Source of the DNA: Melieria omissa
Lineage: Eukaryota > Arthropoda > Insecta > Diptera > Ulidiidae
Length of the DNA stretch: 64,000 nt
NCBI GenBank assembly: GCA_963971225.1
Contig: OZ020270.1
Coordinates: 72,060,432-72,124,431, forward strand
Direction: 5' to 3'
Part shown: one piece after another, positions 18,176 to 29,578 of the stretch
How positions within the stretch are numbered: the first letter of the stretch is position 1
How the letters are laid out: each line of letters starts with the position of its first letter
Position numbers and translations under genes: made by a program
Notes under the pieces: model-generated
What the model saw: the letters and a program-made list of their open reading frames with translations, nothing else
The model's database searches: none
What the model was told of the DNA's origin: nothing

Positions 18176-20224
18176 TAGGGATTGCAATCCCGGGATCGCG
18201 AATCCCGGAATCCCGGGATCCCGGACAATTTCAGTCCCGAAAAATCCCGGGATTGACAAAATCCGATCCCGGGATCGAAACAAAAAAAAGCTTGCTGTTT
18301 GCTTTTGTCCCGTTGATTTCGAAAAATGCAACCCTTCTTATTTAACACAAAAAATTAATTGCCCATTGCCTGTGCCGTTTGAATAAGTGTTAACCCGAGT
18401 TAGCCCAGTGTTGCCATATGGCAACGCACGATAGACATATTTTCAAATGATCATAACATACAAACGAATATAGATACCGTTACTTTGAAACACATTTTGA
18501 ACGCAGAATTGATCCTGCTTTCAAATTATTTGGGCAACAGTGCGTGTTTGTTTGTATAAAGTAGTGCATCGTAAAGTGAAGACATAATATTTAGTGCCAA
18601 AAAAAGGGGGCATGAAAAAGTAGGTAAATTTAGACCTACTTAAAATATATACTTATCATCTTGATCGCGTAATAAAATGTATTTTGTTTTAAGTGTTTGA
18701 AGAAGGGAGTAATATCCCATAAGTGCGCTACTCTGAAAAAATACTTTTTGTGATATTTTTTTTAAGTTTTCTGTGCCTGTTGCCATATTTCAACAGGACA
18801 TTCCGAGCGTCCTGTAGGCAGGATTAAAAAACTAATGACGCAGTTTTTTCATTGTGCATATAAAGAATATGCTCCTAAAAGATTTATTTGAAATTCGAAA
18901 AAAAATTTACGTGGGCTAATTCAGGTTAATGCAACAACTGTTCTGTTTGTGTATAACTACTTTTTACAAATTTGTACAAACTAGCTCTGTTTTGGTACTT
19001 TTCCATTACAAAATTTGCCAGTAACCGAAATCAGAAGTGCAAACAAGCTTACGCTCCCAAAAAAGAATCCATTCAAATAAGTAAACAACCAGAATTTTCT
19101 AAAAACATGCAAGTTTAACTCTTCTTTACACTAATTTGATTTGTCACATTCACAATGCACAGGGAAAATGGTGTAAATAAGAGGATTAAGAAAGAAATAG
19201 CTAATATAAAACCATCAACTATAGCGAAACATGCTTATGCCTTTTCAGCAGGTTACCAATGTAGCAATTTAGGTTAGCAATTAAATGCGTTTTTAAGTTA
19301 TTAGTTTAAGTAAGTACATAGAATTGTGTTTAATATATAGTTATAATTTATTTGATTGAAAAAAAGTCTGAATAAGTTCCTTAAGGGGAGGTTCTTTCAA
19401 ATTTGGCCAAAAAAAGGCCTAAGTTTGGAAATGATTTGTGGCATGATGAAAAAACATAGAAACATCCGGTTTTGACGGTTGAATGGGTATTTTATTATAC
19501 AATAATATGATATATTTTTTGTAACAAAATTCAAAATGGCGGCTGATCAATGGCGGCTTTCGTCGATCACTGCCTGAAAAATCTCGTCTCCGTATTTCAA
19601 GCCTACAGCCTCTTGTAGTAATCTGAAATGAAAATGGTTTTTTTTAAATGAAAGTAGATGCAATTTTCTATGGCTTATACCTAACTATAATGATTTTTGA
19701 CCAAAAATTGACTGAAATGTGAACGCTCGAAACGCTTTTTTTTTGCCACTTTTTTTGTTATTAAACCTTAATTATAAATAACAATTTAATAGTAACTTAT
19801 GCTCGTTTTAGGTATAAGCCATACAGAAAATGATCACCTTTCAAACATGCTTTAGATTAAGGAAATTAGAACAATAGATCAAGAGATATCCTTGAAATTC
19901 AGATGGAAAACGTGGTTCCGAGAAAAACGCGTTGAAAGATAGCAGCTCCGGGAAAAAACTGGGGAAAACACTGTAGAAGAAACAAACTCGGACAAGTGTG
20001 CGGACAAGGCGATCGTATCGAAAAATCCTTTCGTACACATATTCTACGGGCATACAGCTTTCATTTTATGTGTAAAAAAAAAACCATTTTTTCAAAAAAA
20101 TTTGAAAGAACCTCCCCTTAAAGTAATATATTCAATCCCGAAAAAAATCCCGGGATCCCGGGATAGTGATTTTCAGTCCCGAAAATCCCGGGATTGTAAA
20201 ACTGGTCCGGGATTGCAATCCCTA
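18176..20224. mobile_element. 2.05-kb non-autonomous hAT element
   Basis: Terminal inverted repeats TAGGGATTGCAATCCCGG at both ends and an 8-bp target duplication GCTGTTAC (18168-18175, 20225-20232), as in the hAT superfamily. Subterminal zones are packed with TCCCGGGA-type palindromes (18180-18280, 20145-20220). No transposase frame is visible. It sits in the gypsy 3' LTR and contains another MITE. Confidence 0.9.
19385..20117. mobile_element. 733-bp MITE with TTAA target site
   Basis: Inverted ends GGGGAGGTTCTTTCAAATTT, flanked by TTAA at 19381-19384 and 20118-20121. TTAA suggests a piggyBac- or Kolobok-type mobiliser. Only spurious short frames inside. Confidence 0.85.
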
Positions 20225-20633
20225 GCTGTTACGTATCTCTGGATTGCGTAATTTGAAAATAAAACACACTCAGTTTCTTAAACGCAGGCAATAAAATAAA
20301 CCAACAATCACTTTATTTCACACTTTTACACTTCACTGTCTTTACACTTAATTATTTGCTTAATTGCTCCGTGTGGCACCTTCACTAGTCAAAATCAGAC
20401 TGACTCGCTGCACCGCACCCGGCTGCCTTTTATACCTGTCCGGCCATCGCGCCGATCGTTCTCGCACATTCCCGAGTGGATTAAAGGTTTCCATGATGAT
20501 CGCGACCATCGTTGCCGGATTGGACTAAAAGTTATTATCGCGGCCGTCGTTGCCAGATTGAATTATAGCACGGCGCGTAGCGGCAGGGTTGCTTTGCACA
20601 GCAACAGACTGTCTTCGTTACACTGCCCACCAC

Positions 20634-22500
20634 TTAGACTTGTTCGTCCCGAACAAGTGCCGAGGCTCCGCTGTGATGAGGCGCCAAGCGCTCCAAATGG
20701 ACTACCTTCAGCTTAGCGCCTCTGTTGCTGCAACGTTGAATCCTGTATACCACGTCGTTAATCCTAGTCACGACTTCGTACGGTCCTTCCCATGACGCTT
20801 GAAGTTTCGGAGACAAACCTTTCCTCCGCTGCGGGTTGTAGAGCATTACCAAATCGCCTTCTTGGAACCCTGCTGAGTTGGCCCGTAGATCATATCTGGC
20901 TTTCGCCTTATCGCTGACCAGTTTGGTGCGGCCCCTTATAAACCGGTGAATTTCCTCCAGTTCCGCCCGCTTATTGACCACGTAATCCGTCTTAGTGCCT
21001 CCCGTCGCGCCGACTACCCCGAACTTCAAGTCAGCGGGTAACCGCAACTCTGTGCCGAACACTGCTCGGGCTGGAGTGAGTGATGTCGTGTCGTGCGGGG
21101 CTGACCTATACGCCATCAGGAACAGGGGGATATGCGTGTCCCAATCCCTTTGATTTCTGCCTACCACTTTTCGCAGGTATTCCTCCAGTGTCCGGTTAAA
21201 GCGTTCCACCATGCCGTCGGACTGTGGGTGCAAAGGAGTGGTACGAGTTTTCTTTATCCCCAGCAGCTCACACACTTCCTTGAATACCGCAGACTCGAAA
21301 TTCCGGCCTTGATCTGAGTACAACTCCAACGGAACTCCAAACCTGGCTACCCAGTTGTTTACCAGCTTTTCCGAGATCGTAGTGGCTTCCTGGTTAGGAA
21401 TAGGGTATACTTCGGGCCATTTGCTGAAGTAATCCATTACCACCAGCACATATTTATTGCCTTGAGTGCTAGTTGGGAATGGGCCGGCGACGTCCATGCC
21501 AATTCGCTCGAAGGGCGCTCCCACGTTGTACTGCTGCATGCGGCCTCGAGATCTTCTTGTCGGCCCTTTCGCGGCTGAACATCGGTCGCAGCTCTTAATC
21601 CACTCGGCTACAGACTCCTGACATCCTACCCAGTAGAATCGTCTTTTTATTTTGGCGACGGTTTTGGTGATGTCCAGGTGCCCTCCATTGGAGTCGTTAT
21701 GGTATGCCTCGATGACCTCGTTGATTCTGCACTTCGGTACTACCATTAGGGAGTTGCTGGTCCGACCATCCGCGCTTTCCCATTCGCGGTACAGGCATCC
21801 TTCTTTCAGCCGCAGACTTTTCCACTGTGCCCAGTAAGCCTTAGCGATCGGGCTTTCACCGGCCATCTCCTGCCAGTCTCTACGTGCGCCTTGCTCCTCG
21901 CTTTCGACGATTTTTGGAAGATCCGCATCCTCACGCTGGTCCTTTTGTAGCCTCTCCACAGACCACTCTTCCTCTGGCATAACGCTTACCAACCGGACGT
22001 CCACTATCTGCTCTTTGCTCTCGGCTCGCGAGCACTGCCTGCATTCGACTTGGCACGGACGGCGTGACAAGGCATCGGCATTTCCATGGCTACTGCCCTT
22101 GCGATGCTCTATCGTGTAGTCGTAGCTCTGCAGTCGCTCGATCCACCGCGCCAATTGCCCTTCACGATCCTTAAAGTTCAGGAGCCATCTCAATGCCGCA
22201 TGATCTGTGCGCAGGCGAAACCTTTGCCCATACAGATATTTGTGGAAGTGTTTTACGCAGTCCAATACCGCCAGCAGTTCTCTCCGTGTCACACAGTAAG
22301 CGTTCCGGTTTCGATAGAACCCTACTGTAGTACGCTATCACTTGTTCCTGGCCGTTTATTATCTGTGATAGCGCACCGCCAATACTATTCCCGCTTGCAT
22401 CTGTATCCAGCACAAACATCTCCCCAGGCACGGGGAAGGCCAGAATTGGAGCACTGCACAGTTTTTCCTTCAGACGTGCAAAAGCCTGTTCCTGCTCCTC
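20634..22500 (-). pseudogene. Gypsy RNase H and integrase
   Basis: The frame 22171-22431 holds the RNase H start (FVLDTDASGNSIGGALSQI, first catalytic Asp). After one frameshift, 20634-22292 continues with TRRELLAVLDCVKHFHKYL, RTDHAALRWLL and GNADALSRR. Then comes the integrase: an H-H-C-C zinc region (SCDRCSAAKG), catalytic core with IGMDVAGPFP (Asp), LYSDQGRNFES (Asp) and HPQSDGMVERFNRTLEEYL (Glu), and a C-terminal LQASWEGPYEVVTRINDVVY module. About 550 residues of the second frame are open to the stop just inside the LTR boundary. A TAG at 22501-22503 separates RT from RNase H. Confidence 0.95.
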
Positions 22501-22503
22501 GTT

Positions 22504-23240
22504 CTACTCGAAAGCTTGGCTCTTTTTCGTCAGTTTGTGCAAGCTGCTGGCTATGTTCGCGAATCCCGGAACAAATCGGCGGTAGTATGTGCACAGGCCC
22601 AGGAAACTGCGGAGTTCGTGTAGATTGCGTGGCCGGGGCCACTCCTTCACCGCCGTGATTTTGCCTTCATCCGTATGTACTCCGCGGGCGGAAACCGTAT
22701 GACCCAGATACTTGACCTCCTTTTGGAACAGCGAGCACTTCTTTGGGTTGAGTTTAAGCCCGGCTTCTCGTATCCGCTCGAATACCTCCTTTAGCTTTCC
22801 CAGGTGGTCGTCGAAGTTTTTACCCATCACGATTATGTCGTCGAGGTACACCAGGCACGTCCGCCAATGCAGCCCTTTTAGCACGCGTTCCATTAGCCGC
22901 TCGAATGTTGCTGGTGCGTTGCAGAGTCCAAACGGCATGACGGTGAACTGCCACAAACCATCGCCAACACTGAAAGCCGTTTTCTCCTTGTCCTTGTCTG
23001 CAAGCTCCACCTGCCAATAGCCGCTGCGTAAGTCCAGCGTGGAGAACCACTGCGTGCCTGACAGTGTGTCCAGGGTGTCATCGATCCGAGGTAGTGGATA
23101 ACTGTCCTTCTTGGTCACATCATTGAGCTTCCGATAGTCCACACAAAACCGGGTACTGCCATCCTTTTTCTTGACTAGCACGACCGGCGAACACCAAGGG
23201 CTTTACGACGGCTCTATGACCTTGTCTTTCCGCATGTTTT
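22504..23240 (-). pseudogene. Gypsy reverse transcriptase
   Basis: [36 protein letters not shown] (motif A), [17 protein letters not shown] (motif B), [12 protein letters not shown] (catalytic YLDD), [10 protein letters not shown] and [19 protein letters not shown] at about 23200 interrupts the segment just before [12 protein letters not shown], and the connection to the protease frame needs a frameshift near 23380. The catalytic motifs themselves are intact. Confidence 0.95.
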
Positions 23241-24133
23241 CAATCAAATTTGTGACCTCCCTCTTGGCCAGAGGAACCCGTCTTGGTGGTTGGCGAATCG
23301 GTTTGGCACTTCCGGTGTCGATGTTGTGCTTCACTATGGCTGTTCTTCCACCTGTTTCTGCCGCAAATATTGACCCATAGTGCTGCAGGCAAGACCTCAC
23401 CTTCTGTTTCTGCTTGGTCCTCAACTCGCTGCTCCACTGGTTCTCTTGCGGTATGGCTCTTCTTATTACCTCCAGGTGGGCTACTCTCGCAATTGACCAC
23501 TGCTACAGCTTCCTTAAACTCTCCAATTACCTCATCTTTCCCGACATATCTGGGTGCATTCAGGGGGTTCAGTATTCTGACTGGTATTCTGCCATTCTTA
23601 GGTTCCACTAATGTACGTCCGATGATGATGTTGTCGTGTCCTTGTTTTGGTGCTTCTACAACCCACAGCCGACTCGTCCCATCGTCCTCGTCCACCTTTG
23701 CCCACACAATCGCCTCAGAATTCGCTGGTATCCTCCGGTGTTGACACGATACAACCTTCCTTACCGCCACGCTTCGCTCGTAGCCGGTGTGCAGCGGGAA
23801 TTCAACGTTGGGATATCTCAGCACATGTTCTTTCAGGTCCAGCGTAAAACAGTGCCTAATCATGAAATCCACGCCGATAATCACGTCGTCCATTATATCC
23901 GCGACGATGAACTCATGTTCCAGGCTGCGGGTGCCGATAGCAACTGTTTTTGTTACTTTTCCTCTTACCGGCGCACGCTCGCCAGTCGTCAGCTGTATGC
24001 CATTCAGTGGTTCCCAGTTCTTCAGAAGCTTCCTTTTTATGATCGAATATGACGCTCCAGTATCCAGTGTCAACACGAACAACTTTCCATCTATCTTTCC
24101 TTCAATCGTCCATCTGCTGGGTTGTCGTTTCAA
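23240..24133 (-). pseudogene. Gypsy protease domain
   Basis: An aspartic protease: LFVLTLDTGASYSIIKRKLL (catalytic DTGAS), then ADIMDDVIIGVDFMI (the hydrophobic-G dyad). It continues with a linker of about 170 residues before RT. The end of this frame (from about residue 240) is shifted relative to the real pol frame, which carries HNIDTGSAKPIRQPPRRVPL at 23203-23424. Confidence 0.9.
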
Positions 24134-24139
24134 CTGCGA

Positions 24140-25257
24140 GACAAGGACGGTGGGGCAGCAGGTTGTGGGGATCAGCTCTCGCCCCTTTGGGCTGACCCGT
24201 TTTAGTTTAACGACTCGTCGTCCTCCCCCCGGCGCTTGTTGGCTGGGCTTTGATTGTCAGTATTCCTCGCTTCAGGCGATTGCGATCGAGAACGGGAACG
24301 CCTCTTTCGCTGTCGGCAGTCTGGTCATCGCGCTGGTCACCGTCTCCCTAAATGTCGGCTTGCCCATCATCAACGCACTGCAACGTGTCTCCGGATCATG
24401 AAAACCTTCAATAAACGCCTAAATCTTCATCCTTTCGAGATCCTCAGCGCCGAAGGACGGGTAGCACAGCTGCACGAGCCGCTCAATGTCTGCTGCATAT
24501 GTCTGCAGCGCCTCGTTGGATCTTTGCCTGCGGTTCTTCAGCTCACAGTAGTACAGCGTTCTGTTGTGCTCGTCGCTGTATTTGGCTGCCAGCGCCCTTA
24601 TGACGGTCTCGTACTCACTTCGTAAGCATTCTGGAACTGATTTTATTACCTCAGCCGATTTTCCAGAGCAGCCAGGTCGAATTGTAGCTTGAAGGTATCG
24701 AACGGCGTAGTCCCATCATAAGTAGGCACTTCTGCTCGGGTGGCAACACTTTCCGGAACCGGCGGCAACCATTCTCGCGGGTGTACCTCCCTAAGCCGCT
24801 CGTCCATCTTTCTGTTCATCGAAATCAACTCGTTTGTTCAGGGAATCATCAAGATCGTCAACACGTTTGTTCAGGGAATCATCCAGGTCGCCAACCCGTT
24901 TGTTCAGGGAATCATCTAGGTCGTCGACTCGTTTAACCAAGTGCTCTACCCGCGTCTTCAGGTGCTCGACTTTCCCATTAATCCTGCTGCAGCCGTACTT
25001 TGCAGCGACGCAGCAGCAGCAGGCGATTCCTCCACCTTGGCCGACGCCTCTAGTTCTTGCGCTCCGAACTCGTGCACAGTCCAATCGACGCCTCGTGCCT
25101 GACATGCTTCTCGCAAGCGCAACTGCAACTCCACCTTTCCGCCAACAGTCGGCAAATTCCAGGCAGCCAGCTCCTTCTTCAGCTGGTCTACCTTCAGCAG
25201 CTCGAGTTTAACCATGTCCGTGCTTTTATAATTTAATTTTTTTTTGTTTACTTTCAA
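24140..25257 (-). pseudogene. Gypsy gag with N-terminal SAP-like motif and coiled coil
   Basis: N-terminus (24958-25257): LLKVDQLKKELAAWNLPTVG, KVELQLRLREA, a good fit to the SAP DNA-binding helix-loop-helix. Then in a shifted frame (24791-25105) KVEHLKTRVEHLVKRVDDLD and three near-identical 33-bp units reading NKRVDDLDDSL, a likely coiled coil. Capsid part (24646-24828 and on): PTYDGTTPFDTFKLQFDLAA. The C-terminal end is Arg/Ser-rich. I see no CCHC knuckle. Several frameshifts or stops split the gene. Confidence 0.8.
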
Positions 25258-25267
25258 TTTTCTACAA

Positions 25268-25284
25268 TCCCACTTCTGACACCA
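25268..25284 (-). other. Gypsy primer-binding site (probably tRNA-Leu)
   Basis: Minus-strand TGGTGTCAGAAGTGGGA two bases after the 5' LTR. I recognise this as a tRNA-Leu-type primer-binding site; the isoacceptor is not certain. Confidence 0.65.
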
Positions 25285-25286
25285 GA

Positions 25287-25709
25287 TGTTACGAATACTA
25301 CGTCTAGTGGGCTGTTACGTATCTCTAGATTGCGTAATTTGAAAATAAAACACACTCAGTTTCTTAAACGCAGACAATAAAATAAACCAACAATCACTTT
25401 ATTTCACACTTTTACACTTCACTGTCTTTACACTTAATTATTTGCTTAATTGCTCCGTGTGGCACCTTCACTAGTCAAAATCAGACTGACTCGCTGCGCC
25501 GCACCCGGCTGCCTTTTATACCTGTCCGGCCATCGCGCAGATAGTTCTTTGCACATTCCCGAGTGGACTAAAGGTTTCCATGATGATCGCGACCGTCGTT
25601 GCCAGATTGGACTAAAAGTTAGTATCGCGGCCGTCGTTGCCAGATTGAATTATAGCACGGCGCGTAGCGACAGGGTTGCTTTGCACAGCGACAGACTGTC
25701 TTCGTTACA
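25287..25709 (-). repeat. Gypsy 5' LTR
   Basis: 423 bp, TG...CA ends, nearly identical to the split 3' LTR. Contains AATAAAA motifs on both strands. Confidence 0.95.
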
Positions 25710-25713
25710 ATAT

Positions 25714-27003
25714 GTTGGCTGCAGGCAAACTTCCTTCGACGAAACCAATTTCTTTAGTGACAGCCAGAACGAACTCCTCCTTTGTCTTCGAAATAGTAAA
25801 TATTTCAAACAGCTTCGAATTTTTCAAAAACATCTTTGTGCTTCTTCTTCGGTTTAGTTGGCGGAGTTGAAGTGATGTTTAGTTCAAATTAAATTCGAAA
25901 CTAACTTCACTTACTCCAAACTCTTTTATTTATCCTTTAGGTAGGATTTGCATATGCATTCAAATAGCAGGTACTAAGCTTCTAGTACTAGCAGGTACCT
26001 AAATAGTTGTTAGGTTTCCCGCGTTATGGGATTTTTAAACAGCCCAGACAAGTAAGTGGGTTTTACACAGTACACATAGATATAAGTCTGCTTTTTGTTT
26101 TTCAATAACTAATTGTTTCATTGGCGCGGTTCAACTCAAAGACTAATGGCGACTGACTGAGTTTTGCTCAAATTAAAAAAAAAATTTTATGCCATCCACA
26201 GTGTTAGTATTTTGTTAAAACCAAAAACATTACATCAAAGGATACATGATAGCTGATTGTCGGAAATGAAAGCCAACTTGTTTTTCGTACGTGCGAACTG
26301 CGCATCCAGCAAAAGTACTCTTTACTTCGAGCTTACAGAAATATACACAAAAAAAAGTCGACTTACTATGGAATTGCAAGCTTGTATCACATCTTAAATG
26401 AAGCCAAAATTTGCATGCCCTAGCAACGATTATAATCGCGTGTAATTGATTTACTATCAAAATCTTGACGAACTTGTTCGAACGCACGCACCCGAAAGCA
26501 CAAAATTGCGCGAGGTGGCCACAGAAAAATCGCTGTAAAATCCAGTCGGGCATAATCGGGCACCCGATCTCTTCAGGGCAGTACTCACAGAAGACTAGTG
26601 AAAAATTTTCCCAAAGACGGAACCGTGGCAAGTATGGCCTTTTTTTTAAAGTCTATCGAAAGTTCAAAAAGAGTGATAAAAACAGTGCTTCAAGTGAGTG
26701 CCTATGAAAAGACAACAACAACCAACTTTTTTTCCTATATTTAATTATTAACTACAAATGCCTTCTTTTACGATGCTGGTGTAAAAAGTTTCATTTCATC
26801 ATTTCATTTGCTCCTTTCCGTATTTTAAAACTTCAGCTTTGCCGAAAAAGTGCAAATTGCTGATATTATTTCACACTCTAAAAATTGCCCAACTTTGACG
26901 GGCTCTACAAGCAAAACCATTTATCCAATTTAGTTAAGGTTTTCGGATTTCTTAGGTCCAAGCATTTATCTATCGGACAAGTATAACAGTTTCCCTCAAA
27001 TCG
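25714..27003 (-). repeat. Duplicated Transib-like 5' segment, copy 2
   Basis: Continuation of the copy interrupted by gypsy; matches 2770-4050 to about 26990. No intact gene. Confidence 0.85.
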
Positions 27004-27702
27004 AACATGACAAAATTGACTTTTGCAACTTGCGCCGGCAGAATCAGCCACTGTGCGCCGGTAGCTATTTCTGGTTTCTGGTCTTTCGTTCCCCCGCCCA
27101 GGGCGTTTCAGGAATGGAACCAGTGGCCGCAGGTTCGTTCTTCTCCTCTAGGAGTGCTGCCTCCATGTCAGAGTCCGCAGACTCGACGCTGCTGTTTTGC
27201 GAGAGAATCATTGCTCCCTCTTCAATAGCGAAGACCTTGAAATTGAGACGGCAGTCATCAGCTCTTCACTGTTTTCGCTTTTTTCCCGATATTAGGGATG
27301 ATTGTGCAAACTTAAATGCCGCCAATTTCCTTTCAACTATTTGCTTTTTAAAGTATGTTCTCATTAATTTTGTGCATTAAATAAACGACATATCAACTTT
27401 TTTGGTTCCATTATGTAAATATTATTGAAAAATATACCAAAGAACACAAAGCTAAATGCGTTTAATACGACGGGGTCAATTGCCGTCCTTTGTGTTTCGC
27501 AATTCTTCATTTGGCGAATCTCTAGAACAGGGTTGACTATCAAATCAGGTATGCTTTGTGTGCTAAATGCTCTAGTTTGAACCAGGACAGTTTTTTTATG
27601 CAGCTTATAAAATCTTAGTTTAATTAAATTAAAAACATACCCAAGGATTCTTTTGACGCTTTTGGGCAATAATATATTTTTATAGTCAAGTTTATACAAA
27701 CG
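27004..27702. other. No gene established; short acidic minus-strand frame
   Basis: Around 27080-27260 a minus-strand frame reads AIEEGAMILSQNSSVESADS, MEAALLEEKNEPAATG before a stop. It has coding flavour but no family I know. The rest is AT-rich without a gene. Confidence 0.3.
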
Positions 27703-27704
27703 TA

Positions 27705-28749
27705 TTAGGCAGTCCGATAAGTACTTAGCCCCACCGCCCGATGGTGCCACTATCGTAAGAGAAATTTACTATCGTGTAGTACATCCTCGTAGACGGCTAC
27801 TGTCAAAATTCAGCCATATTGGATTTGTAGTTTTGTTTTGACCGCATGTGGAAACGAACGTGTCCGCGGATTTTAGAAAAATGGGAAAAGAGCAATATCG
27901 GTCGGTGATTCGATTCTTGTTTTTGGAAGGGAAATCGCGCATCGAAATCAAAGAGCGCTTGGATGCTGTGTACGGTGACTCTTCTTCTTCAATGGCGACC
28001 GTCAAAAATTGGTTTAACGAGTTTCAACATGGTCGCACGTCAATTTTTGATGAGCCACGCCCAGGTTTCCCAAAAACGGCTACCCAGAGGATAACGTGAC
28101 AAATGTCCACGATCTCGTATTGGCAGACCGCCGATTGAAGGTGCGCGAGATAGCTGAAACAGTCGGCATCTCAGAAAACCGCGTGGGTCATATCCTGCAT
28201 GAAATATTGGGTATGAAAAAGCTGTCGGCTCGATAGGTGCCGCGTTTTCACTGGTACACACTAGAGACCAAGGAACAGTCGAAACAGTGGACTTTGCCCG
28301 GCGAATGTGAAGAAGGCAAAGAAGTCCCATCGGCCGGAAAGGTTATGGCCACCGTTTTCTGGGATTCCCAAAGTGTGATCTACATCGACTCCCTGGAGAA
28401 GGGCAAAACGGTCACAGGGCTCTACTATGCCGAACTATTGGGCCGTTTCGATGCCGAATTGCAGAAAAAACGGCGCCATTTGGCGAAGAAAAAAAGTGCT
28501 CTTCCACCATGACAACGCACCAGCTCAAACTTCCGCCGTCGTCACGGCCAAATTGGTAGCATTAGGCTACAAACAGCTGCCCCGTATTCTCCAGATTTGG
28601 CCCTGTGTGTTTCCAAACTTGAAAAAGTCACTCGCCGGGCAGAAATTTGAGTCGAATGAGGAGGTTATCGTCGCCACGGAGGCCTCCAGAAAACGTATTT
28701 TTCAGACGTTTTTCTTTCGTAGGCTATGTACTTATCGGACCACCCTCGT
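27705..28749 (+). mobile_element. Mariner element (1045 bp)
   Basis: Imperfect inverted ends (left TTAGGCAGTCCGATAAGTAC; right reverse complement CGAGGGTGGTCCGATAAGTA) with TA at 27703-27704 and 28750-28751. Contains a decayed transposase. Confidence 0.85.
27848..28745 (+). pseudogene. Mariner transposase, degraded
   Basis: N-terminal DNA-binding part MGKEQYRSVIRFLFLEGKSR, KERLDAVYGDSSSSMATVKN and WFNEFQHGRTSIFDEPRPG, then frameshift and VHDLVLADRRLKVREIAETV. A deletion removes the region around the first catalytic Asp. The C-terminal part has KVMATVFWDSQSVIYIDSLE, YYAELLGRFDAELQKKRRHL and, after a frameshift near 28500, HHDNAPAQTSAVVTAKLVAL (second Asp). At least two frameshifts and one stop. 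Confidence 0.9.
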
Positions 28750-28751
28750 AG

Positions 28752-29576
28752 TTCCAAAAAATACAAATTAAAAAAAAAAATGTCTTTGAACACAAAAAAT
28801 TACTCACACCTGCAACATTGGAAATTTGAAATGAACAAGAACAACAACCCCGTTTTAGAAATTTATATGGAGGAAAATCTACGTTCCTGATCAAGCTTGC
28901 ACGTTTGCAATTTTGTTATAATGTTAGTAACATTCTGTGCATGTAGTGGCACTGGCTCTCCCAGTTTCCAATCGCTTATTGTTGTTGAGGCACTGGCATG
29001 AGCGGTGGTGTCTTGCGCTCCTTGCCTGCTTAAGGCAGGTTTGGGCGTCTCCTGCTTCCCAGTAGCATTAGTAGACCGCGCAGCCTGGTCCCGCTGCAGT
29101 CATTGGATAACGACGCCAGACCGCCCGCTCGCCCACTATCTACCGCCGGTACTAGGTATCCGACTCCCTGCACTGTAAAAGAGTTCTTATTGGAGCCCTC
29201 TAGAGTGGTTTTGATGAAGGGGGTCGCCTTCCCCTGTGGCGTTACTTTGGCATCTATCACGCCACCAAAAGATGATGAGAAAACAGCCGCTCTTAACATG
29301 GAGATTAGACGTTGACCAGGGAACCGCCCACTGTGGGTCAGACGCTCCTCGATTTCCGCATTTCAAACCTAGCTCGGTCGCTAGAAGCGACATTCGTGAA
29401 GGCGTTGAGTCCACTTGGCCTGGTACCCATAAGGATCGCAGCCGAAGATGTAGACCACGTCCTCATCCGTTTTGTCAGGTGCTTTGCCTTGTGGATCCAA
29501 ACCCTGATCCCCAGAGAACTAGGTTTGTATTTTTGAAAACGGGGCGTAGCATTTTTACACCAGCCCAAATTTTTAG
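28752..29576. other. Unassigned, GC-richer segment
   Basis: 28930-29530 is clearly less AT-rich than its surroundings and is open for 75-115 codons in several frames, but none shows a motif I recognise. It could be an old repeat. Confidence 0.3.
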
Positions 29577-29578
29577 TA

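Larger units (their letters stand above)
18144..20622 (-). repeat. Gypsy 3' LTR, split by a hAT element
   Basis: TGTTACGAATACTACGTCTA... to ...TTCGTTACA. Without the hAT insert (18176-20224) and its 8-bp duplication it is about 422 bp and closely matches 25287-25709. Confidence 0.95.
18144..25709 (-). mobile_element. Gypsy-type LTR retrotransposon
   Basis: Minus-strand element with 423-bp LTRs (TGTTACG...GTTACA) and 4-bp duplication ATAT (18140-18143, 25710-25713). Order: 5' LTR, primer-binding site, gag, protease, RT, RNase H, integrase, 3' LTR. No env frame fits between integrase and the 3' LTR. It interrupts a Transib-like repeat. Coding is broken by a few lesions only. Confidence 0.95.

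Noticed and set aside
28930..29530. GC-richer region as a host exon
   Set aside because: No frame has splice sites, codon bias or motifs I can defend.
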